Below, piece by piece: positions 42,024 through 50,487 of a stretch of 64,000 nucleotides of DNA. Below the pieces are notes generated by a model. The model was not told the origin of the DNA. It searched no databases and saw only the letters and a list, made by a program, of their open reading frames with translations. A program made the position numbers and the translations under genes. Numbering within the stretch: position 1 is the stretch's first letter; every line of letters begins with the position of its first letter. The DNA is from VXNE01 sp965203615. GTDB taxonomy: Bacteria > Pseudomonadota > Gammaproteobacteria > Pseudomonadales > Azotimanducaceae. Location: the NCBI GenBank assembly GCA_965203615.1, contig OZ241900.1:4154001-4218000 (forward strand), read 5' to 3'.

Positions 42024-44204
42024 TCAGGGGCCTGTATGCAGACCAGGGACTTCCTCGTCAATCACGGTAACCGCAACCGTGACCGGGACACTCTCCGGCG
42101 GATAGCAGAAGTCAGCGTCGCACACCTGAATCCGCAATTGGCCCGATACGTCAAGCTCTCCGGGACCGGCATCTTCTTCGACCCTCAGGCGAGCTTGTAT
42201 CACGGCGCCATCCTCAAACACCGGCAGTGGGTCTTCGGAGTACCACTCGATCACCTCGGTGGGTTGCGGGTAATTCACCTGTTCCCACAGTACGCCGTCA
42301 ACCGAATCGGGGAAAAACGTCGTGGGAATCAACGCGGAATCCTTCGGCGAGTCCGAGTTTGCGTGCGTGCCGGGAACCAGGTCCAACTCAATCTCCATGA
42401 GGGCCTGCGTCCCGGCCGGCAACTCCCTGGGATTGACAGATGCGATGACGCTGGCAAGAGCGGGTTCTTCATTTTCCGCTCGCCCGGGATCCGGTACAGC
42501 AACGTTCGAAACGAGCCGGTCCGCCGCGCTCTTTTCGGGCAACAGCGACTCGATCTGGAGTTCCAGTGTTCTGACTTTCGTGCCCGAGATCGGGGGGAGT
42601 CTGAGAACCTTGCGTCCCTCCACATCCAGGAGGAAATTCGTCGGCATGCCGCGGGCCTGGAACTCCGCCTCCGCAAACTCCATATCGCTTCGAAGCTGGA
42701 TGAAATCGAATCCATTGCCCGTCGCGTAAGGCAGGACGAACTGGTCTTCTTCCGGGTGTACGTTGAGCGCAAGGATCTCGAACCCCTTGGGGCCGTACTT
42801 TTCCAGGACCTTCTGCAGATCGGGATTTTCGCCCCGGCAAGGCCCGCAGAACGGGTACCAGAAGTTCAGGAGCACGACCTTGCCCCTGAAATCCGACAGT
42901 GACACCCGCTCGCCGTTGTCGTACCGCTCAAAGGAGTAGTCCTCGATCTGCTCCGCGTCCTCTTCCAGCGCGTCCCTGATCTCGGCCCGTATCGTCTTCT
43001 CATCCTTTCCGAGTTTCCCGGCGTAGTGGAGCGTCGCCGCCCGCACCCTGTCCGTCGGTTCCTTCGCCGCCAGCCGAAGCAGATACGCATAGGCTTCGTC
43101 GGTCTGCCCGGCCCCGTCCAGCGCCCTGGCCGTGGTCTCATGGAATACATTGGCGCTGACATAACGTGGAATCGTCGTGTCCCGCAGCAACTCCACGGCC
43201 TGCTGATAGTGCCCGTCGTCGATCAGTTCGCTGCCTTTCATCACGTTCTGCTGAAACGTCAGCCGGTCGTTCCAGATTCCTGCGCTCCAGCCATCCGGTT
43301 CTTCGGCTGTCGCCGCAACCATCTGCTCGGCAATGGCGAGGGCCTTTTCCGGCCGCGACTCGGAGTACAGGTCCGCCAGCAGGGTCATTCCGGACGCGGA
43401 CCAGCCAAACTCATCGGGGGGGTAGGCCGTGCGCAGCCGCTCATACAGGGAGACCTGACTGTCTCGGTCCTCCGTGCGGTACGCAAGCCAGTAAAGCGCC
43501 TGTGCGCCGCGCTCGCTCTCGGGAAATCGCTCGGCCACTTCGAGGGACTTCTTTCGCCCCAACACCGGGTTGGACCGGTTCAGTCTTACCGCGTAATAGA
43601 ACGCCTTGTCAGGACTGTCCGGCGCTGTCTCAGCCGCTTTTTTCAGCAGTTCCAGTTCCCGCTCCTTGTCTCCGCTCACATCGGCGATGAGCGCCAGGGT
43701 GCTGTAGCCATCGGCAAGACCCGGGTCCAGGGCGATCGCCTCGTCCGTGTACTGTCTGACCTTGTCATAGTCCCGATACATGTAAAGCTGGCCGAGCGCC
43801 CACTTGTACGCTGCGACTTGGGGCGAACCCTCGGACCACTCCTCGTAGAGGGCGAGCAGATTCTCGAAAGACTCTTCCGCGGCGGCTTTCATTGCCGCCT
43901 TGCGTTCGCCTTCATCCAGTTCGGCGCCGATTTCCGATCTGCCCAGGTCCTGAGACGCCCTGATGAAATGCTGATGCGCCTTGGTGTTGTTCGGGTCGAG
44001 TTCGATGGCGGCCCGGAAATGCGTGACGGCATCCGCGAGGTTTCGCTCCCGATACGCCCGCTCACCCTCGTCGTAGCTGACCTTGGACGCGGCAGCGGCG
44101 TTACTGGACGGCCCGTCACCGCCGACTTCCTGCGCCCAGGGCATCGCAGCAAGACAACCGCTCGCAATGATGAGACTGGCCAAAACGGCTTTCCTGGTGA
44201 GCAT
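42024..44204 (-). CDS. TPR-thioredoxin-DsbD-like exported protein
   Basis: A 726-residue exported protein. ATG 44204 has GAGGTG five bases upstream and starts a signal peptide (MLTRKAVLASLIIASGCLAA, possible lipobox at Cys17). Residues 40-400 hold TPR-like helices (YRERNLADAVTHFRAAIELD). Residues 430-560 are a TlpA/AhpC-type thioredoxin domain with the redox motif FWYPFCGPCR (Cys453, Cys456). The C-terminus resembles the N-terminal domain of DsbD, with paired cysteines in CDADFCYPP. I infer a periplasmic thiol-disulfide protein carrying both electron donor and acceptor modules. The frame is open upstream into the dioxygenase gene because that gene has lost its stop through a frameshift. Confidence 0.83.
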   Translation of the reverse strand: MLTRKAVLASLIIASGCLAAMPWAQEVGGDGPSSNAAAASKVSYDEGERAYRERNLADAVTHFRAAIELDPNNTKAHQHFIRASQDLGRSEIGAELDEGERKAAMKAAAEESFENLLALYEEWSEGSPQVAAYKWALGQLYMYRDYDKVRQYTDEAIALDPGLADGYSTLALIADVSGDKERELELLKKAAETAPDSPDKAFYYAVRLNRSNPVLGRKKSLEVAERFPESERGAQALYWLAYRTEDRDSQVSLYERLRTAYPPDEFGWSASGMTLLADLYSESRPEKALAIAEQMVAATAEEPDGWSAGIWNDRLTFQQNVMKGSELIDDGHYQQAVELLRDTTIPRYVSANVFHETTARALDGAGQTDEAYAYLLRLAAKEPTDRVRAATLHYAGKLGKDEKTIRAEIRDALEEDAEQIEDYSFERYDNGERVSLSDFRGKVVLLNFWYPFCGPCRGENPDLQKVLEKYGPKGFEILALNVHPEEDQFVLPYATGNGFDFIQLRSDMEFAEAEFQARGMPTNFLLDVEGRKVLRLPPISGTKVRTLELQIESLLPEKSAADRLVSNVAVPDPGRAENEEPALASVIASVNPRELPAGTQALMEIELDLVPGTHANSDSPKDSALIPTTFFPDSVDGVLWEQVNYPQPTEVIEWYSEDPLPVFEDGAVIQARLRVEEDAGPGELDVSGQLRIQVCDADFCYPPESVPVTVAVTVIDEEVPGLHTGP

Positions 44205-44230
44205 TTGAGCACCTCGATTGAATTGTGCGG

Positions 44231-45152
44231 CTATCTTTTGTCCGGTAGTCGTATTCCGGAGTCCTTCTCGTACGCAGAGACGAATTTCTGCGCGCGCGAC
44301 CTTGGCCCGTTCGTCATCCTTGTCGATGTAGGGCGGTACGACCCCCTGCTGGGTCAGGATCGCGAACCTTGCCGGGTTTCGGTCAAGCGCCTCCTGCGGG
44401 ATCCTGCCGATGAAGTCCTCCGTCGCGCGAAGCAGGGACCGCACCATGAGAAGATGCACGCTGACTCGTAGCCCCGGGGCCACGCGATGGTACGCGCCGT
44501 GCCAGGTGTTGCCGTGAAAGACAATGAGGGACCCTGCCTCCGCTTCGACAGCGACGGCCTGGTCGTTGCCGCCCTCGCCAATCGAGGTTTCGCCGGTGAC
44601 CGGGTTGCGGCACCACTTGTGGCTACCCGGCACGAATACGGTGCTTCCATTGTCCCGGTTGAAATCCGTCAGCGCGTATATGCCCTTGCACAGCAAGGCC
44701 TGCGTTGGCAGCGGTGATGGGAGCCGTGTGTCGGTATGTAGTCGGAACCGAGTGTTGCCGGGCCCTTTCATACTGGCACCGAGCGAAGACAGCACCACAT
44801 CGTAACCGCACAGGTGCGTCGCGAGGGCAAGCAACACCGGGTTCATCAGCGATTCCTCGAACACGGGATCCTCGAGCAGCAACGCCTTCATCGCGTCGCC
44901 GACGGGCGAGCCGCGTCGGAATTCCGTTTCGCCGCGCTCGAGATCCGGCCGTTCGCCGTTACGCTGCTCGGCGATATCGAGACATGCCTCGAGCATCCGC
45001 TCCGCGAGGCGATTCGGATTTGCGATCTCGGGCGGGACGACCGTGTAGCCGTGGGTATCCAGATCCTCGATATGGCGCTGCAAGCCGAGATCACTGATCT
45101 CCTTCCCAAGGCTGTCAAGTCCGACCTCGGACGTGTATGCGGCTTCCGCCAT
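44231..45152 (-). CDS. phytanoyl-CoA dioxygenase (PhyH) family protein, frameshifted near its end
   Basis: A Fe(II)/2-oxoglutarate dioxygenase of about 307 residues. The iron ligands are His139 and Asp141 (FRLHTDT) and His218 (FHGNTWHGAY), with the 2-oxoglutarate arginine in APGLRVSVHLL; GSTVFVPGSHKW is also typical. GGAGGAG precedes the ATG. After residue 287 the current frame runs on into the thioredoxin gene. Restoring one GC unit to the (GC)4 tract at about 44291-44298 gives AQKFVSAYEKDSGIRLPDKR and a stop at 44231-44233, a natural end. The fusion is therefore probably a slippage mutation or sequencing error. Substrate is unknown. Confidence 0.8.
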
Positions 45153-45316
45153 GGTGAACTCCTCCGTGCAGTTCTTCCGAGTTTACGCATGGCCAACGGC
45201 GGCTACAAAGCGGAAATCGGTGACTGTTGCCCAAGAACAGCGATTCGAATTGCGGGTTTGGACGCGTTAGATTCGGGGAGCAGGTTCCACGGGCTGCGCG
45301 CCACAAGAATGATCCG

Positions 45317-45671
45317 ATGCCCATGGTCGACATCGGCACGCCGATCAATCCGATGTTCGCGGGCTGCCACGCGACTGACGGCAGGACGCACGACACGCAC
45401 TGCGTCGTCTACCGCGGACCCGACGCGGAGCACCGCGGACGCGAGATCTGCGTCAGTTCGAACGAGGATCATGTCGAGGTGGTGGATGTCACCGACAAAT
45501 CCGCCCCGATGACGCTCTCGACATCGACCTACCCGAATATGGAGTATGTGCATCAGGGCTGGTTGACGGAGGACCATGCGTTTCTGGAGCGTGTATCCGT
45601 ATCTGCCATCCGGCACCGTTATCGTCAGCGACATCAGCAACGGCCTGTTCGTTCTCACGTTGGAGGAATGA
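45317..45671 (+). pseudogene. choice-of-anchor-B/LVIVD protein relic
   Basis: The first part reads VDIGTPINPMFAGCHATDGR, THDTHCVVYRGPD, ICVSSNEDHVEVVDVTDKS and YVHQGWLTEDHAF, all typical of the second half of choice-of-anchor-B proteins. A different frame then gives FWSVYPYLPSGTVIVSDISN and GLFVLTLEE with a stop at 45669-45671, which is the family's C-terminus. The stretch normally linking them is deleted near 45590 and the ends are out of frame. The N-terminal half and signal peptide are also absent. Confidence 0.8.
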
Positions 45672-45713
45672 CGACGCGGCGCGATCTTCGCCGCCGGGAA
45701 CCTCCCTGCTGCT

Positions 45714-46421
45714 TCAGGTGGAGGGCTCACATAGCTGGCGGGCGAGGGCGCCGTAGTCGTCGGCCGAGACGTCGAACGAGTCCGTTGGTCCCTCGGCGCC
45801 AGGTTCCCACAGCTTTGGCTTCACGTAAGCGGTCTTGAGTCCGGCGCGTTGCGCGGCCAGCAGATCCCCGGGATGCACGGCGACCATCATGACTTCCTCG
45901 GGCGCCGCACCAAGCAGGCGTGCAGCTTTCGTGTAGACAGCGGCGTCGGGCTTGTAGGCGCCGAGGAACTCGCAGGACAGGTAGGCGTCCCAGTCGATCC
46001 CCGCGTGGCGTGAACTGTCCACGACGATGGAGAGGCTCAGGACGGTGAGTATCGACACGAGGTAGTGCTCGCGAAGTTTCCCGAGGGCGTCGGGCACGTC
46101 ATCCCAGACACCCATGCGGTGCCACGCGCGATTGAGTTCGTCGCGGTCCGCCTCGGTCAGTTCCAGTTGCGGATAGGCGTCGGCCAACTCGTCGAGGACG
46201 GCTCGATGGAGTTGGTCCGCGTTCTGCCACGGCAGTTCGCCGCTGCGGACCCGGGCCAGTTCCTCGAACATGCGCCGCCGCCAGGTCATCGCGAACGCCG
46301 CATCGTCCACCGTCGCGCCACGCGCATTGGCCACTGCCCGCACGGCCCGGCGGGTTGCCGTCTGCCAGTCGAAGATGCTGCCGCCGACGTCGAACGTCAG
46401 GGCCTTGATCCCGTTTCTCAT
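45714..46421 (-). CDS. haloacid dehalogenase, type II
   Basis: A 235-residue HAD hydrolase of the L-2-haloacid dehalogenase type. The nucleophile is Asp11 in TFDVGGSIFDW, which departs from the usual FDVFGT. Other family positions are the Trp-rich cap helix (AMTWRRRMFEELARVRSGEL), the motif II region LTVLSLSIVVDSSRH, Lys in GAYKPDAAVY, and the closing VAVHPGDLLAAQRAGLKTAYV. It would act in the cytoplasm on 2-halo acids or, as often with this family, on another small substrate. Length is normal. It is the only gene between the choice-of-anchor-B relic and the sulfatase. Confidence 0.82.
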   Translation of the reverse strand: MRNGIKALTFDVGGSIFDWQTATRRAVRAVANARGATVDDAAFAMTWRRRMFEELARVRSGELPWQNADQLHRAVLDELADAYPQLELTEADRDELNRAWHRMGVWDDVPDALGKLREHYLVSILTVLSLSIVVDSSRHAGIDWDAYLSCEFLGAYKPDAAVYTKAARLLGAAPEEVMMVAVHPGDLLAAQRAGLKTAYVKPKLWEPGAEGPTDSFDVSADDYGALARQLCEPST

Positions 46422-46812
46422 GCTGCTACCCGCTTGTGGTCATCATGGTTGGCTGAGCGCCTGCCGTCTTCCTCTCTGGAACGCCTTGTCACCGCGCGCC
46501 TTTCCCTTTCCCGCCTTGTCGCGTCTGGGGCGCTTTCCGGAATTTCTTTCTGAACGAGCCCACGGCCGGCTGGTCGAGCGCCTCGCGGCCACGTTGGTTG
46601 AATGCGGCCTTGTAGGGAAAGTCGTCGCCTACGACACGCCCTGGGGAATCCCCGGTCAGGGAATGACCCACTCGCAACCGGGGGTGTTTTCGGGCCGGTC
46701 TTCCCAGCATTCCAGCAGCGCTTCCCAATCTTCCGACAGACTGCCGGGGTCCTTTGGGGGCATGTGCTTGGGAAGAACACCGTGGTAGGACCCAAGTTCA
46801 TCAGCAAGGAGC
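46422..46812 (-). other. gap with unassigned short reading frames
   Basis: This 391-base stretch separates the dehalogenase and sulfatase genes. On the minus strand a start-less frame from about 46848 to the TGA at 46656-46658 reads VELLADELGSYHGVLPKHMP, then PKDPGSLSEDWEALLECWED and RPENTPGCEWVIP. A second frame ends at 46489 with GDDFPYKAAFNQRGREALDQ and a very basic tail. Both look protein-like and in the same direction, so they may be a decayed gene or two small ones, but I recognise no family. Confidence 0.3.
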
Positions 46813-48471
46813 TCAACCTGTGGGCGATGCGCCTGGCCTTCTATCTACGGCTCCGCGGTCCGAGTGGTGGCCAGACTTCTCTCTCTGCACTCTCAGCCAC
46901 TCCGACACCTGGTCCCACGGCTTGACGCCGCACCGCTCGGCCCACGCATCGAAGATCGCGCCGAGTTCTGCGACGACCTCCGGGTGCTGCTCCGCCAGGT
47001 CCTCTGTTTCCGTGCGATTCGCGACGATGTCGTAGAGTTCCCAGTCGCCGGGATACTTGCACACCAGTTTCCAACGTCCCCGGCGTACCGCCTTGTTGCC
47101 CTCGTGTTCCCAGATCAGCGCCTCCTTGTGGTTGGGTTGATCGTGGAAGATCGGCGCGAGGCTCGTCCCCTCCAGGGGCAGGATGTCGTTGCCGTTGTGT
47201 CGCGTCGGGTAGTCGGCGCCGGCCACGTCGAGGCAGGTCGCCATGATGTCGGTGAGTTGACCCGGCTCGTGCCGCAGGGCGCCATGGTCGTGGATCACCG
47301 ACGGCCAGTGCGCGATCAGCGGCGTGGCGATGCCGCCCTCGTGAACCCAGTGCTTGTATTCCCGGAACGGCGTGTTCGACAGGTTGGCCCACGGGACGCC
47401 GTAGCTCTGGTAGGTGTGCTCGGGTCCGGGCATGACGGTGGGATCGTTGCCCCGCATAACGGGTCTGCCGTCTCGCGTATGGGTTCTGCCCGCGGGGTAG
47501 GTGGATGGAATCGGTTGGACTTCCGCGGCGAATTCCTCGGCGCAGGCGCCGTTGTCGGCGAGGAACATAATCAGCGTGTTGTCGATTCGGCCCGTTTCCT
47601 CGAGCGCGGCGACGATGCGGCCGATGCCCTGGTCCATCCGGTCCACCTGCGCGGCGTACACTTCCATGCGGCGCTGTTGCCACGCCTTGTGCGGCGTCTC
47701 GTCCCACGGCGGCTGCGTCGGATCCCGGTCCGTCATCGGCCAGGACACGTCGAGAATGCCCATGGCGCGCATGCGCTCGAGGCGCTCTTGGCGGAGACTG
47801 TCCCAGCCCGCCCCGAATCGACCCTCGTACCGGCGGATGTCGTCTTCGTGGGCATGCAACGGCCAGTGCGGCGCGCTGTAGGCGGTGTAGAGGAAGAACG
47901 GGGCGTCGACATCGGAGGCGGCGTGTTCCCGGATGTAGTTGGCCGCCTCGTCGCTGATCGCGTCGGTGAGGAAGAAATCCTCGGGCAAACTCGTCAGGTC
48001 GACAGCGTCGTTGTCCCGGGTCAATGTGCTCGGCTGCCAGTAGTTGGCGGCACCTCCAAGGATGCCGAAATAGCGGTCGAAGCCGCGTTGGCACGGCCAA
48101 CTGTACTTGGGGCCGTCGGGCCCCTGGTCGTGGCTGACGTGCCACTTGCCGCTCATGTAGGTGGCGTAGCCCGCCAGCTTCAATGCCTCGGCGATGGTGA
48201 CACAGGTGTCGCTGAGGGACCCGCGGTATCCGTCCTCGTCGAGCTGTGCGGTCATCCAGCCGATGCCGACCTGGTGCGGATGCAGCCCGGTGAGGATCGA
48301 CGCCCGGGTGGGACAGCAGCGCGCGGTGTTGTAGAACTGGGTGAGGCGGACACCGTTCGCGGCGAGCCGGTCGAGGTTCGGGGTCTGCACCTCGCCGCCG
48401 TAGCAGCCGATATCGGAATAGCCCATGTCGTCGTTCATGATGAGCAGGATGTTCGGTGCGTTCGTTTTCAT
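46813..48471 (-). CDS. arylsulfatase-type S1 sulfatase
   Basis: A 552-residue alkaline-phosphatase-fold sulfatase. The metal ligands Asp14-Asp15 are in LLIMNDDMGYSD. The formylglycine motif C-x-P-x-R is CCPTRASILTG with Cys52 as the residue to be modified, followed by SGKWHVSH and FLADNGACAEE. The ATG at 48471 has AAGGAG four bases upstream; no signal peptide follows, so the enzyme is predicted to be cytoplasmic, unusual for sulfatases acting on polysaccharides. It needs a formylglycine-generating enzyme, and none is encoded in the window. The substrate, a sulfate ester of a sugar or other small molecule, is unknown. The first in-frame ATG (48573) adds a basic, non-family leader. Confidence 0.88.
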   Translation of the reverse strand: MKTNAPNILLIMNDDMGYSDIGCYGGEVQTPNLDRLAANGVRLTQFYNTARCCPTRASILTGLHPHQVGIGWMTAQLDEDGYRGSLSDTCVTIAEALKLAGYATYMSGKWHVSHDQGPDGPKYSWPCQRGFDRYFGILGGAANYWQPSTLTRDNDAVDLTSLPEDFFLTDAISDEAANYIREHAASDVDAPFFLYTAYSAPHWPLHAHEDDIRRYEGRFGAGWDSLRQERLERMRAMGILDVSWPMTDRDPTQPPWDETPHKAWQQRRMEVYAAQVDRMDQGIGRIVAALEETGRIDNTLIMFLADNGACAEEFAAEVQPIPSTYPAGRTHTRDGRPVMRGNDPTVMPGPEHTYQSYGVPWANLSNTPFREYKHWVHEGGIATPLIAHWPSVIHDHGALRHEPGQLTDIMATCLDVAGADYPTRHNGNDILPLEGTSLAPIFHDQPNHKEALIWEHEGNKAVRRGRWKLVCKYPGDWELYDIVANRTETEDLAEQHPEVVAELGAIFDAWAERCGVKPWDQVSEWLRVQREKSGHHSDRGAVDRRPGASPTG

Positions 48472-48670
48472 GGGACTCCTTGGTCTACTTGCCGTAGGGG
48501 GACTGGCGCCAATAACGCCATGGTACAGACTGAATCGACGCGAAAGGCGATTCAAGCCTTTTGGAAGAACCACATGAGATTGTCGTTCCGTACGGTTGGC
48601 TGTTCAAGACGGCAGGTATCGCACGTCACGGAACTCAAGGCCATAGCGCGGTTGCGATGATCGGACCTAA

Positions 48671-48682
48671 ACGTTATAACGT
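48671..48682. promoter_or_regulatory. Zur-box-like palindrome
   Basis: ACGTTATAACGT is a perfect 12-bp palindrome with the GTTATAAC core of gammaproteobacterial Zur boxes. It lies 38 bases upstream of the MerC-like start codon, within a short A+T-rich patch that could hold the promoter. A Fur-family gene with Zur-like features is the second gene downstream, which makes zinc-responsive autoregulation plausible. Confidence 0.7.
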
Positions 48683-48720
48683 ATCCGTTTCGCGTCAGAA
48701 AACGACAACGGGCTACTCCT

Positions 48721-49164
48721 ATGGATATGGACCTCCTCAACAGCCAAGCGAGTCGGGTGGATTCCGCCAGCGCCCGCCTGAATGTGTTCGCGGTCGGACT
48801 CTCGACGCTGTGCCTGCTCCACTGTATCGCCCTGCCCATACTCGTAACGGTGTTGCCGGTGGCTGCCCAGGCCGCCGAGAACGAGTTCCTGCATCGGATC
48901 CTGGTGCTTCTTGCGGTTCCCGTGAGCCTCCGGGTGGTCTGGAAGGCACTTCCCGGGGACGGAAACAGGCTCTTCGTCGTCGCGGCATTGGGGGGCCTCG
49001 GGCTCCTGCTGCTGGCGGCGTTCGTGGAGGCGGTGTCGCGATACGAGCAGCCGATCACCGTTGCCGGCGGCGTGCTCCTGGCCTCTGCGCATCTTTGGCA
49101 TTGGATGAGGCGGTGTGGTAGGAATGGTATCCACGGTCTCCCGGCTGAGCCCAATGAGCCTTGA
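48721..49164 (+). CDS. MerC-domain inner-membrane protein
   Basis: A 147-residue membrane protein with four hydrophobic helices. The first contains STLCLLHCIALPILV, the cysteine pair of MerC-type metal transporters; the last ends in a His-rich HLWHWMRRC. MerC proteins carry mercuric ion in mer operons, but there are no merR, merP or merA genes here. Instead the gene lies behind a Zur-box-like palindrome and 46 bases before a Fur-family regulator, so zinc (or another divalent metal) handling is the better inference. ATG 48721 or ATG 48727 could start translation. Confidence 0.75.
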   Translation: MDMDLLNSQASRVDSASARLNVFAVGLSTLCLLHCIALPILVTVLPVAAQAAENEFLHRILVLLAVPVSLRVVWKALPGDGNRLFVVAALGGLGLLLLAAFVEAVSRYEQPITVAGGVLLASAHLWHWMRRCGRNGIHGLPAEPNEP

Positions 49165-49210
49165 TTGTCGGCACCGGGAGTGAACAGCGGACATTCGGGG
49201 GTGCTTCGAA

Positions 49211-49687
49211 TTGGCTAAACGGTCGGCGAGAACGGCACCCCTGACGGCGAGATGGCGGAAGCTCGCCGAAGGACGCTGCGCGGAAAAGGGCGAGCGGCTG
49301 ACGCCGGCCCGATTGGCGGCCTACGCGGAAATGCTGGCTTGCGGTCGCCCGCTTTCCGCCTACGAACTCATCGCATTGCTGGAGCGGCGCCAGGAACGCA
49401 AGATCGCGCCGCTGACCGTCTACCGGCACCTGGACTTCCTCATGCGAACCGGCCTTGTCCACCGGCTGCAATCCGCGCAGACCTACTTGCCGTGTGACCA
49501 CCCCGACCATGCCCACGAGAGCCAGTTCCTGCTCTGTTCCTCGTGTGGGCACGTGGACGAGGTGGAATCGAGAGGGGTGGAGAAGTTGCTGTCCGAGATC
49601 GCGGACGAGCACGGATTCCAGCCGGACAACACGGTTGTCGAGATCAAGGGGTTGTGCGGCGCCTGCGCGGTCGACGAGCCAAGCTGA
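49211..49687 (+). CDS. zur: Fur-family metalloregulator, probably Zur
   Basis: A 158-residue Fur-superfamily repressor. The winged helix covers RLTPARLAAYAEMLACGRPL, SAYELIALLERRQERKIAPL and TVYRHLDFLMRTGLVHRL. The dimerisation domain has the structural zinc cysteines CSSC and, near the end, CGAC, plus CDHPDHAHESQ. The acidic-His pattern is closer to Zur than to Fur, and the linked MerC-like gene and GTTATAAC palindrome support zinc sensing; this is inference. The TTG at 49211 is used because the only nearby alternative (GTG 49201) is out of frame. Its 3' end abuts a decayed gene on the opposite strand. Confidence 0.75.
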   Translation: MAKRSARTAPLTARWRKLAEGRCAEKGERLTPARLAAYAEMLACGRPLSAYELIALLERRQERKIAPLTVYRHLDFLMRTGLVHRLQSAQTYLPCDHPDHAHESQFLLCSSCGHVDEVESRGVEKLLSEIADEHGFQPDNTVVEIKGLCGACAVDEPS

Positions 49688-49689
49688 AT

Positions 49690-50365
49690 GCGCACCATGC
49701 GGTCCGTCGCCTGACTGGGCGATGTTCTGCACCAGGAAACTGCTGCGGGCAATCTTCTCCGCGGAGTCCGGATGCCGCGCCTCAACTTCCTTGAAATAGG
49801 CGACCACGCGCGCGGTCTGCTCTTCCGTGATGCGTCCGTATTGAAGACGGCTGCCGAATCGCCAGAAATGGATCCCGGATTCGGTGTCGAAGTCCGCAAC
49901 GGTCTCCGGCATGGTAAGCAGGAGATCCAGGATATCGAGCAACTCCCCGGCGTTCACGGAACATCGGCGCATGGTCCGGGTGTTCTTGCGTGAGTTGATC
50001 GAGGTATGCGTAGGTTTTCCCGGTCTGCTCTTCGGTGAGTTCCGGCATGGCCACGCGGCGAACGAAGCTGTGCAGGTAGATGGGCGCTTCCCGCTCGAAG
50101 TCGGCCAGCGTTTCCTCGGCCTCCATGCGTTCCCTCAGCGTGGCCAGCAGGGCGTCGAAATCCTCGTCGGTAAGCGATTCGCCCTCGTAAGCGTCCATGG
50201 GAGCGAACCAGAGTTTCTGCGCCGCGACGGGCAGCACCAGGCCGGACGGTGCTTCCACATTGGAGACTGGGACGGCCGCCGGGCCGGCAGAGGCGCCCAC
50301 GCCGCAATCGCGAAACCGACTCCAAAGGCCAGTATCGCGACAACTATTGATCCGCGCCGCTGCAT
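49690..50365 (-). pseudogene. membrane-anchored protein gene broken by two frameshifts
   Basis: Three consecutive frames give one plausible protein. Frame 1 from ATG 50365 reads MQRRGSIVVAILAFGVGFAI, a membrane anchor. Near 50285 the sense passes to a second frame (VAAQKLWFAPMDAYEGESLT, FVRRVAMPELTEEQTGKTYA). Near 49980 it passes to a third (ELLDILDLLLTMPETVADFD, IHFWRFGSRLQYGRITEEQT, IARSSFLVQNIA). The last two parts share an ELTEEQT/RITEEQT...Y pattern and HPDHA/HPDSA, so they may be internal repeats of one family. No family was recognised and no proper stop is visible before the Fur-type gene's 3' end. Confidence 0.5.
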
Positions 50366-50487
50366 CGATTGTCTCCTGTGTTGGAACGCCGCTACGCGCG
50401 ATGAAGCGCGCAGCGGCGTGTTCGGCTCGGTCGGAGCGCCCCCGCGCCGACCCGGGGACGACTACGGCAGCCTTCCCCCGAAACTCC

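Noticed and set aside
44205..45152. A genuine 1042-residue PhyH-thioredoxin fusion protein.
   Set aside because: The downstream part has its own ribosome-binding site and signal peptide, which would be senseless inside a fusion, and a one-unit change in a GC tract restores a natural stop.
46864..48660. 598-codon plus-strand frame opposite the sulfatase.
   Set aside because: Sulfatase motifs on the other strand are unequivocal; this frame has no protein-like features.
48721..49164. A mercury-resistance (mer) operon.
   Set aside because: Only a MerC-like gene is present; merR, merT, merP and merA are absent and the linked regulator is of the Fur family.
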